NCBI GenBank assembly: GCA_964345975.1
Contig: CAYFSS010000033.1
Coordinates: forward strand, 1 to 15,557
Reading direction: 5' to 3'
Origin: CAYFSS01 sp964345975
GTDB taxonomy: Bacteria > Bacillota > Clostridia > Saccharofermentanales > Fastidiosipilaceae
Length of the DNA: 15,557 nucleotides
Part shown: one piece after another, positions 6,417 to 12,822 of the stretch
Position numbering within the stretch: position 1 is the stretch's first letter
Layout: the number at the start of each line of letters is the position of its first letter
The notes under the pieces: generated by a model
What the model was told of the DNA's origin: nothing
The model's database searches: none
The model's input: only the letters and a program-made list of their open reading frames with translations
Made by a program: the position numbers and the translations under genes

Positions 6417-7997
6417 TTATTTAGCCAGGAGGCTTTCTTCCCAATGAATATCAGCCGGATAACCAAGAAGCTCAGATACTGTAGCAGCTACATTGGCCAA
6501 ACCGAATTGACCTTCTTTCAAAGCCCATTCATGATTCGGATCGACAAGAATAAACGGTACCGGATTCAAAGAATGGGACGTCTTCATCGCAGTAGAACCG
6601 TCTTTGTTCTTCTGCAGCATATCATCGGCATTACCATGGTCTGCAGTGATAATCATCTTATAGCCAAGACGTTGAGCTGCACGATATAACCTGCCAAGTG
6701 AAAGGTCCACAGACTCAACCCCGACCAACGCTGCGCGATAGTCTCCGGTATGGCCAACCATATCCCCATTCGGGTAATTGACTCGAATGAACTGGTATTT
6801 TCCACTTTCCATTGCAGCTAGGACGTGGTCTGTAATAGGACCTGCCTGCATCCACGGACGCTCGCTAAACTCAACGTTATCGGAAGGGACTTCAAAATAC
6901 TCTTCCAATTCTTCACTAAATTTTCCGGTCCGGTTCCCGTTCCAGAAATACGTGACGTGACCGAACTTTTGCGTCTCTGAGATCGCATACTGAGTTACGC
7001 CTTCTTTGATGAGATGCTCGGTCAAGGTATGTTGGATGTTAGGAGGCTGCACCAGGTAATGCGAAGGAATATGGAGGTCTCCATCGTATTCCAACATGCC
7101 TGCATAATAAACGTTAGCCGGAAGAACGCGCGGGAACTTGTCGAAATCTTGTTCTTCAAAAGCACGCGAAATCTCGAGAGCTCTGTCCCCTCGGAAATTG
7201 AAGAAAATCATCGCATCGTTTTCATGGACTGCACCAATAGGCGTCTCTTCATTGCCGTGCGCATGGATGACGAAGGGCGCAAGATTCTGATCGTCGGTGC
7301 CCGTCTCTGCTCTGTAAGTCTCGATAGCAGTGGTTGCATCGGGGAACATTCTGCCCTTACCTAATACGTGCGTATCCCAACCGCGTTCAACCATTGCCCA
7401 GTCAGCTTCATAACGATCCATGGTGATCTTCATACGACCACCACCTGAGGCTATGGCGCCGTCGAACACAGCATCATTGAGGCTTGCAAGGTGTTGTTCC
7501 AGCTCGTCGATGTATAGAAGGGCGGAAGTTGACGGGACATCTCGTCCATCCAAGAGAACATGGACACGAACACGCTGGACTCCGTCCGCCTTGGCACGAG
7601 TGAGAAGAGCTTTGAGGTGAGCGATATTGGAGTGAACGTTGCCGTCTGAGAGCAAGCCGAGGAAATGCAACGTTGAATGGAAGTGCTTCGTTTGATCGAT
7701 GAGATCCTTCCAGGTCTCGGATTCAAAGATAGCCCCTGACTCGATCGAAGCATTCACGAGCTTGGCACCTTGCGCATAAACTTGACCGCTGCCAAGAGCG
7801 TTGTGCCCAACTTCACTATTGCCCATATCTTCATCCGAAGGAAGGCCGACAGCTGTACCGTGTGCTTGGATCGTGATATTAGGATTCTCAGTCATCAATC
7901 GATCGAGCGTAGGCGTGTATGCATTGAAAACCGCGTCCCCGCCATCGTGAGCACCAACACCCACACCGTCCATCACCACGAACAGTAATTTTTCCAT
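6417..7997 (-). CDS. gpmI: 2,3-bisphosphoglycerate-independent phosphoglycerate mutase
   Basis: The enzyme interconverts 3- and 2-phosphoglycerate in glycolysis and gluconeogenesis, in the cytosol, with two metal ions and a phosphoserine intermediate. The metal-binding D10 is in M-D-G-V-G-V-G, the catalytic Ser61 is in M-G-N-S-E-V-G-H, R-D-V-P is in the substrate lid, and the C-terminal phosphatase-domain motifs N-Y-P-N-G-D-M-V-G-H-T-G-D and T-A-D-H-G-N-A-D are intact. Its 526 residues make it complete. The variable positions (H-G-T-A-V-G-L-P, G-H-N-A-L-G-S-G, A-S-G-G-G-R-M, T-M-D-R-Y-E-x-D-W) resemble the plant/trypanosomatid type more than the common bacterial type. The start follows GAGGT at 9 nt, and a TATAAT lies about 70 nt upstream. 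Confidence 0.96.
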   Translation of the reverse strand: MEKLLFVVMDGVGVGAHDGGDAVFNAYTPTLDRLMTENPNITIQAHGTAVGLPSDEDMGNSEVGHNALGSGQVYAQGAKLVNASIESGAIFESETWKDLIDQTKHFHSTLHFLGLLSDGNVHSNIAHLKALLTRAKADGVQRVRVHVLLDGRDVPSTSALLYIDELEQHLASLNDAVFDGAIASGGGRMKITMDRYEADWAMVERGWDTHVLGKGRMFPDATTAIETYRAETGTDDQNLAPFVIHAHGNEETPIGAVHENDAMIFFNFRGDRALEISRAFEEQDFDKFPRVLPANVYYAGMLEYDGDLHIPSHYLVQPPNIQHTLTEHLIKEGVTQYAISETQKFGHVTYFWNGNRTGKFSEELEEYFEVPSDNVEFSERPWMQAGPITDHVLAAMESGKYQFIRVNYPNGDMVGHTGDYRAALVGVESVDLSLGRLYRAAQRLGYKMIITADHGNADDMLQKNKDGSTAMKTSHSLNPVPFILVDPNHEWALKEGQFGLANVAATVSELLGYPADIHWEESLLAK

Positions 7998-8065
7998 AGT
8001 ATCTATACCTCATTCTAGATAAAGTCTATTGTTCTTAGGACTTCATCACATTAGCGTTGCAATAT

Positions 8066-8071
8066 ATTATA
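8066..8071 (-). promoter_or_regulatory. -10 element of the probable gpmI promoter
   Basis: The minus strand reads a perfect TATAAT here, in the 141-nt gap between sua5 and gpmI, about 70 nt before the gpmI ATG. No good -35 is found at 16-18 nt, so the promoter may be weak or activated. gpmI could also receive read-through from the sua5 operon, since no terminator is seen after sua5. Confidence 0.45.
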
Positions 8072-8138
8072 CCTATAAAAGCCTACTCACCTTGCACATA
8101 GAACAAGAATGAAGCAGAAACAGCCGATTTGAAAGAAC

Positions 8139-9218
8139 TTATGAGCGAGCCGAAGGGTCGGCAGCCCTCCGCAAGCGGTTCATATAAGCCGTTGCAATGC
8201 CACCTTCACTCATGGCTTCAACACCGAGCTCTTGGACACCCAAACGATCCGCTTCTCGGAAGACGCGAAATAGCGACGCAGCTTGCGCCAGCAAAGGTTC
8301 CTCTCCTGCATTAGGCGCAAAGCTCATCATGTCGCTTGGTTCAGTTTGATGAAGCGTCTCGATGAACTCCAAGCTCCCATAGACGGCTTTGGAGCCGGGC
8401 TTGGCATGATCCATCCAAGCCTCATACGAACGAATTCGCTCGGCTAAGTTTGACCCTTCAAGAATGATGACGTTAGCGCGTGGTGCATAGTGGCGATACT
8501 TCATCCCGGGGGACTTTGGACTTTGTGCCCCTTCGGATGGCGTAGAAGTGCTTGCAAATCGAAAGTCCATACCGGCAGCGTCCAATACGGCTGCGATAAG
8601 CTCCTCATCGATGAAGCCCGGACGTAGAATCCTTAAACCCTCAGGATCAGTCAAATCCAAGATGGTCGACTCAAGTCCGACGCGGCTGGGACCGCCATCC
8701 AAGATGTAAGGGATCTTACCGTTGAGATCCTCATAGACATCTTGCGCTAGAGTCGGGCTCGGTTGACCGGAGAGATTCGCCGATGGAGCAGCTAACGGTA
8801 AGCGGCCAGGGATTGCTCTCAACAAGGCCTGAGCAGTGGCTTCTTGTGGACAGCGCACGCCCAGGGTCTTCAGACCTGCCGTGACTTCGCGCGGGACATT
8901 GTCCGTCGCCGGCACAATCAGCGTCAGTGGGCCAGGCATAAGCGCCTCCGACAGTGCTTTAAAGTACGGGGTCGAACTGTCAATGTAAGGTTCCATAGCA
9001 GCTGGCTCAGAAAAATGAAGGATCAAAGGGTTGTCCTGTGGTCTTCCCTTAACTTGAAAGATCTTGGCAACGGCTTCGGGATCTATGCCGATCGCACCTA
9101 AGCCATAGACGGTTTCCGTAGGAAAAGCTACGAGTTCGCCACTCAGTAAGGCCTTGACCGCCTGTGGAATGCCTTGAACAGGCTCTAAAACCTTTGTCTC
9201 GTATCGATTCAATCTCAA
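8139..9218 (-). CDS. sua5: Threonylcarbamoyl-AMP synthase, full-length Sua5 type
   Basis: Sua5 makes L-threonylcarbamoyl-AMP from threonine, bicarbonate and ATP, the precursor of the t6A modification at position 37 of ANN-decoding tRNAs. The YrdC/TsaC domain (about residues 15-205) shows V-A-F-P-T-E-T-V-Y-G-L-G (30-41), K-G-R-P-x-x-N-P-L-I-L-H (57-68) and A-P-S-A-N-L-S-G (144-151). A linker with S-P-G-M-K-Y-R-H-Y-A-P (236-246) leads to the C-terminal Sua5 domain, so this is the long form (359 residues), not the single-domain TsaC. The start is a TTG whose last bases are shared with the TGA stop of prfA, a 4-base overlap. There is no better start before the conserved core, and translation is probably coupled to prfA. 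Confidence 0.94.
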   Translation of the reverse strand: MRLNRYETKVLEPVQGIPQAVKALLSGELVAFPTETVYGLGAIGIDPEAVAKIFQVKGRPQDNPLILHFSEPAAMEPYIDSSTPYFKALSEALMPGPLTLIVPATDNVPREVTAGLKTLGVRCPQEATAQALLRAIPGRLPLAAPSANLSGQPSPTLAQDVYEDLNGKIPYILDGGPSRVGLESTILDLTDPEGLRILRPGFIDEELIAAVLDAAGMDFRFASTSTPSEGAQSPKSPGMKYRHYAPRANVIILEGSNLAERIRSYEAWMDHAKPGSKAVYGSLEFIETLHQTEPSDMMSFAPNAGEEPLLAQAASLFRVFREADRLGVQELGVEAMSEGGIATAYMNRLRRAADPSARS

Positions 9219-10303
9219 TGCCCAGTCGCTTGTTCGAGGAGCTTCTTGCTTCTATCTTCTTCCATCAAGGGATCGATCAAGAGCTCAAGGTCACCTGAGA
9301 GAATTTCTTCAAGCTTATAAAGGCTAAGGCCTATCCTGTGATCCGTGACACGACCTTGATGATAGTTATAGGTTCGAATGCGCTCACTGCGATCCCCTGT
9401 GCCTATCTGCTCTCTGCGTTGTTCTGACAGTTCAGCTTCTTGCCTCTCAACCTCAAATTCATAGAGGCGTGAGCGAAGGACTCGCATCGCTTTCTCACGG
9501 TTCTTATGCTGGGAACGTTCATCCTGACAGGTTACAACAACGCCGGTTGGAATGTGGGTGATACGGATGGCGGAATCGGTCATGTTGACGTGCTGACCTC
9601 CGGCACCCGACGCACGATAGGTGTCGATGCGGAGATCTTTAGGATCGATGGCAACATCAACCTCCTGCGCTTCAGGCATAACAGCGACGGTTACCGTAGA
9701 GGTGTGGATACGACCACCGGCTTCCGTTACCGGCACGCGTTGGACACGATGCACACCCATCTCATATTTGAGCTTGGACCAGGCACCTTTCCCTTGAACA
9801 CCAAAAATAATTTCTTTGATGCCGCCAATTTCAGTTTCATTGAGCTCCATAGTCTCCGTGCGAAAGCCGTTGTTCGTCGCATAATACTGATACATTCTAT
9901 AAAGCTCAGAAGCAAAGAGGGCAGCTTCATCGCCTCCTGCCCCGGAACGGATTTCAATGAAGACGGAACGGTCATCTCGTGGATCTTGAGGTAGCAAGGA
10001 GAAGAGAATCTCCTCTTCGAGACGCTTGAGTTGATCTTCTAATTCCTCGAGCTCAGTTTCGATAAGTTCCTTCATATCGCCATCGTCTTCCAACTCTAAC
10101 AATTCCTTATTCGCAAGAATTTCATCTTCAACTTGCTGATAAGTATGAAATAGTTGAACTGTATCATCGATGGCACTATGTTCCTGCATGAGTTCACGAT
10201 ATAAGTCTTGATTGTTCAAGACCTCGGTTTGGCTTAACTGTAGATTTAGCTCATCGTAGCGATGCTCAAGAGCCACGAGTCTATGTCTTGTGTCAGCGTG
10301 CAT
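9215..10303 (-). CDS. prfA: Peptide chain release factor 1
   Basis: RF1 recognises UAA and UAG in the ribosomal A site and triggers peptide release. The tripeptide anticodon is P-V-T at residues 191-193, the RF1 P-x-T form rather than the S-P-F of RF2. The catalytic loop is S-G-A-G-G-Q-H-V-N, with GGQ at 235-237. A normal 362 residues. The ATG follows AGGAG at 5 nt, 18 nt after the prmC stop, and its own stop overlaps the sua5 start. The gene lies directly downstream of prmC, whose product methylates the glutamine of GGQ. Confidence 0.98.
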   Translation of the reverse strand: MHADTRHRLVALEHRYDELNLQLSQTEVLNNQDLYRELMQEHSAIDDTVQLFHTYQQVEDEILANKELLELEDDGDMKELIETELEELEDQLKRLEEEILFSLLPQDPRDDRSVFIEIRSGAGGDEAALFASELYRMYQYYATNNGFRTETMELNETEIGGIKEIIFGVQGKGAWSKLKYEMGVHRVQRVPVTEAGGRIHTSTVTVAVMPEAQEVDVAIDPKDLRIDTYRASGAGGQHVNMTDSAIRITHIPTGVVVTCQDERSQHKNREKAMRVLRSRLYEFEVERQEAELSEQRREQIGTGDRSERIRTYNYHQGRVTDHRIGLSLYKLEEILSGDLELLIDPLMEEDRSKKLLEQATGH

Positions 10304-10321
10304 GGATACTCCTCTCGTAGC

Positions 10322-11191
10322 CTAATGATCAAGCGTGTGAACGAAGACATAGCGGTCTCTACCACCATAGTCTTGTCCAATTTCCACTTGAGTATAGCCG
10401 GCTTCATTTAGTAACGACCTGACGCTCTCCCCTTGATCCCATCCAATTTCGAAGATGAAAGATCCTTGGTAAGCAAGATAATCTGGCATACCGTCGATCA
10501 AACGTCGATAGATGTCCAAGCCATCCGAGCCACCTTTCAAGGCTAAAGTCGGTTCATAATCTCTGACAGATTTATCAAGCTTAGTGTAGGCGTCGTTTGC
10601 TATATAGGGCGGGTTAGAAATAATGAGGTCATAAGGACCGACCTTTGGCCATAAGTCTTCACATGCATAGTCTATTGCTACATCAGGTAGCAAACGAAGA
10701 GCATTTTGTTTTGCGATCTGAAGCGCAGCTTGAGAAATATCGGTGGCATGAAAAGCCCATCCGGTATGTCCTTTGCTATGGACAAGGTGAGCTATTGAAA
10801 TGATCAATGCTCCACTGCCGGTACCGATATCGAGGACACGGAGAGGCTTTTGAGTAATCAAAGGCTCGATGGCTTCGATCAAGACCTCTGAATCAGGCCG
10901 CGGAATGAGCACATCATGATTGACATGGAAATCTAAGCCATAGAAGGGCTGTATACCTGTAACATAAGCTAAGGGCTCACCTTCAACAAGTCGCTCTATC
11001 TTCGCTTCTAATCGACGTATATCCTCGGAGGGTAAATTGACTTTATCTGCATTAAGGATCAGATCTGTGCGCGAAAGATCCAATTCTAGGGATAAGAAGC
11101 GTAGCAAAAGCCTACGAGGTTCATCCGGCTCCACGACACGCAAACGTTCTTGCATATCCTTTAGCCAAAGGTTCATTGCATTAACCGGCAT
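10322..11191 (-). CDS. prmC: Peptide chain release factor N5-glutamine methyltransferase
   Basis: PrmC transfers a methyl group from S-adenosylmethionine to the GGQ glutamine of release factors, raising termination efficiency. The N-terminal helical domain (residues 1-90) is followed by the P-R-P-D-S-E segment (97-102; the family usually has P-R-P-E-T-E), the SAM-binding motif V-L-D-I-G-T-G-S-G (119-127) and the substrate-glutamine motif N-P-P-Y (193-196). At 289 residues it is full length. The ATG at 11191 follows a modest GGGG site; a second ATG five codons later has none. It is first in prmC-prfA-sua5, but a strong terminator sits only about 22 nt upstream. The order prmC before prfA differs from the Bacillus subtilis order and, from memory, is common in Clostridia. 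Confidence 0.96.
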   Translation of the reverse strand: MPVNAMNLWLKDMQERLRVVEPDEPRRLLLRFLSLELDLSRTDLILNADKVNLPSEDIRRLEAKIERLVEGEPLAYVTGIQPFYGLDFHVNHDVLIPRPDSEVLIEAIEPLITQKPLRVLDIGTGSGALIISIAHLVHSKGHTGWAFHATDISQAALQIAKQNALRLLPDVAIDYACEDLWPKVGPYDLIISNPPYIANDAYTKLDKSVRDYEPTLALKGGSDGLDIYRRLIDGMPDYLAYQGSFIFEIGWDQGESVRSLLNEAGYTQVEIGQDYGGRDRYVFVHTLDH

Positions 11192-11212
11192 GAAATCTTA
11201 CCCCAAATCCAT

Positions 11213-11247
11213 AAAAAAGACCCCAAACAGCTGGTTGCCGTCTGGGG
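11213..11247 (-). terminator. Intrinsic terminator between rpmE and prmC
   Basis: On the minus strand an 11-bp stem (arms 11237-11247 and 11221-11231, with two G-T wobbles) closes a 5-nt loop and is followed by TC and then six T. It ends the rpmE transcript. Only about 22 nt separate it from the prmC start codon, leaving no room for a complete promoter downstream of it. Confidence 0.9.
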
Positions 11248-11268
11248 ACTATTACATGCTAAGTAAAT

Positions 11269-11490
11269 CTACTCTTCGGTAGAAGACTGTTGAACTCTAG
11301 CCATACGGCGATTGAACTTATCAACACGTCCGCCACTATCGATCAATTTCTGACGACCGGTAAAGAAAGGATGGCACTTGCTACAAATATCAACACGCAA
11401 ATCACCTGCGGTTGAGCGCGTTTCAAACGTTTCTCCGCAAGCGCAACTTACGGTAGCTGTCGTATAATCAGGATGAATTTCTTTCTTCAT
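11269..11490 (-). CDS. rpmE: 50S ribosomal protein bL31, zinc-binding (C+) form
   Basis: bL31 bridges the large and small ribosomal subunits. The 73-residue protein opens with M-K-K-E-I-H-P-D-Y, as expected, and has the four cysteines of the zinc-binding form, C-x-C early (near residues 16-18) and C-x-x-C in I-C-S-K-C-H-P-F-F-T-G. This separates it from the zinc-free paralogue used during zinc starvation. The ATG follows the purine-rich GAGGTGGAG. The gene has its own extended -10 promoter, a structured leader and a strong terminator, so it is apparently monocistronic although it sits at the head of the prmC-prfA-sua5 group. Confidence 0.97.
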   Translation of the reverse strand: MKKEIHPDYTTATVSCACGETFETRSTAGDLRVDICSKCHPFFTGRQKLIDSGGRVDKFNRRMARVQQSSTEE

Positions 11491-11515
11491 ATCTCCACCT
11501 CACAAAGTCAAAGCC

Positions 11516-11549
11516 TGTACCGCCTTGGCGGTGGTACAATCGCTCCGCC
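11516..11549 (-). promoter_or_regulatory. Structured rpmE leader with alternative hairpins
   Basis: Between the predicted start of transcription (about 11558) and the rpmE ribosome binding site (about 11491-11501), the RNA carries GGCGG (11545-11549), CCGCC (11527-11531) and GGCGG (11520-11524). The middle block can pair with only one flank at a time. The downstream option is extended by TGTACC/GGTACA (11516-11538) and abuts the ribosome binding site region. Ribosomal protein genes are often autoregulated through such leaders; here that is inference. Confidence 0.5.
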
Positions 11550-11564
11550 AGCAATAACTAAGTA

Positions 11565-11594
11565 ATAATACCACGGATGAAGTGAGTAGGTAAA
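11565..11594 (-). promoter_or_regulatory. rpmE promoter
   Basis: On the minus strand TTTACC (11589-11594, 4 of 6 consensus) and TATTAT (11565-11570, 5 of 6) are separated by 18 nt, and TGG directly before the -10 makes it an extended element. The predicted leader is about 68 nt. Confidence 0.6.
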
Positions 11595-11666
11595 GCATCG
11601 ATTTACAATCGCGTTGCTCATCAAAGATCCCACTCAAAGGTCGCTCTTGGTTAAACGCATAGGGGT

Positions 11667-11672
11667 TATAAT
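11667..11672 (+). promoter_or_regulatory. -10 element of the alkyltransferase gene
   Basis: A perfect TATAAT lies about 45 nt before the chosen ATG at 11717, on the strand diverging from rpmE. No clear -35 box is present at the usual distance. Confidence 0.45.
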
Positions 11673-11716
11673 AACACCAGTTATGAAAAAATCCAGAAAT
11701 GAAAGCAGGAAGTAGA

Positions 11717-12772
11717 ATGAACTACGAACTTCGACCATTGCTTTTAAAAGATGCAAAACAAATATTCGAGGCAAAGATCCTTGGGTCATTTCCTTCTATC
11801 AAAGCCTGCCGTGAGCATCTACGCTCATTGCTTCAAGTAGCGGAAGAATCAGACCGCCATCCCTTCGTGTTCACAGCTGACGAGAAAGCTGTGTCTTGTC
11901 TTATGGATGCACCCGCATCTCCGGATACTTATCTGCGCCTCTTAACTCTCTTCACTTCGGATTCTCTCATAGCTTCACAAGAGGGAACAGCTCAGGCTTT
12001 TGAAAGAGAACTGCTGGATTATTTAGTCTCGCAAGCCCACGTTGCAGGAGCTTACCTACTCTTAGGCGGCTTTGAAGAGATTCTACCGTGCAATTCACAC
12101 TTACCACTGCAAAGCTTAGGAAAGGTGCCATTCGTTTTAGCACCCGGCCTTGAAGCACCTCTAGGGGATCTTTGGATCAATATGATTGATCTGCGTGAAG
12201 TTCTCACTGAATCCATCGCCTTCTACCCTACCGAGCAGACCTTGCTTATCTTGAAGGCAGATCAAAATGCTATCTTCAGTGTTGATTTCCATAAGCCCAA
12301 GGATTTCTTTGTCGACATGCAGACCAGACGATGGGCCCAGGTTGCAGGCCTCATAGATTATGGATCGGGGAAACCCATGCAGCCATGGATTCAGCCCAAT
12401 GCGCCAAAGCATCTTTATACTGCGATAGACCAATTACGAGAGTATTTTCAGGGGGAACGAGAACAGTTCGATTTGCCCCTTCGAGCTGAAGGCACTGAAT
12501 TCCAACACTCCGTCTGGAACATCCTAAAGACAATCCCGTATGGAGAACCTCGATCCTATTTACAAGTCAGCGAAGAGTTATCCGCTAATGCAGCTGATGC
12601 AAAGAATCGAACCCGGGCGGTTGGAGCTGCTTGTGGAGCAAACCCCCTCCCCATCTTTGTGCCCTGTCATAGAGTTCTATCATCAGATGGAAAGCTTCAC
12701 GGGTTCAGGGGTGGATTGAAAGTGAAAGCTGCTTTACTTGATCACGAAATGCGGGGAAGATTGTTCCCCTAA
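11717..12772 (+). CDS. O6-alkylguanine-DNA alkyltransferase with a large N-terminal extension (possible acetyltransferase-like fusion)
   Basis: The C-terminal third (about residues 233-345) is a complete Ogt/MGMT repair unit that removes alkyl groups from O6-alkylguanine by suicide transfer to cysteine. It has the lead-in A-I-D-Q-L-R-E-Y-F-Q-G, then G-T-E-F-Q-H-S-V-W, I-P-Y-G-E and the active site V-P-C-H-R-V with Cys317. The first 230 residues are not part of normal Ogt, which is about 160-180 residues long. They start like a GNAT acetyltransferase (L-R-P-L-L-L-K-D-A-K) and have a weak acetyl-CoA-loop-like Q-E-G-T-A near 88-92. The segment around 155-216 vaguely recalls the SCP2-like domain of Eis acetyltransferases. 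Those assignments are tentative. An ATG six codons earlier (11699) has no ribosome binding site; ATG 11717 follows AGGA by 6 nt. It converges on the LysM gene. Confidence 0.88.
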   Translation: MNYELRPLLLKDAKQIFEAKILGSFPSIKACREHLRSLLQVAEESDRHPFVFTADEKAVSCLMDAPASPDTYLRLLTLFTSDSLIASQEGTAQAFERELLDYLVSQAHVAGAYLLLGGFEEILPCNSHLPLQSLGKVPFVLAPGLEAPLGDLWINMIDLREVLTESIAFYPTEQTLLILKADQNAIFSVDFHKPKDFFVDMQTRRWAQVAGLIDYGSGKPMQPWIQPNAPKHLYTAIDQLREYFQGEREQFDLPLRAEGTEFQHSVWNILKTIPYGEPRSYLQVSEELSANAADAKNRTRAVGAACGANPLPIFVPCHRVLSSDGKLHGFRGGLKVKAALLDHEMRGRLFP

Positions 12773-12800
12773 AAAAGGGCTGCGGTTCGATCCGCAGCCC
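12771..12800 (-). terminator. Intrinsic terminator of the LysM-protein gene
   Basis: A perfect 9-bp stem GGGCTGCGG/CCGCAGCCC with a 6-nt loop is followed, on the minus strand, by six T (12771-12776). The T tract overlaps the stop codon of the convergent alkyltransferase gene. For plus-strand transcripts the hairpin has no T run, so it is directional. Confidence 0.9.
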
Positions 12801-12822
12801 TGATAATAATGCTTGTAAAATT

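Noticed and set aside
9506..9994. A 162-residue plus-strand open frame
   Set aside because: It lies entirely antisense to the conserved catalytic part of prfA; the frame is open because of prfA codon use.
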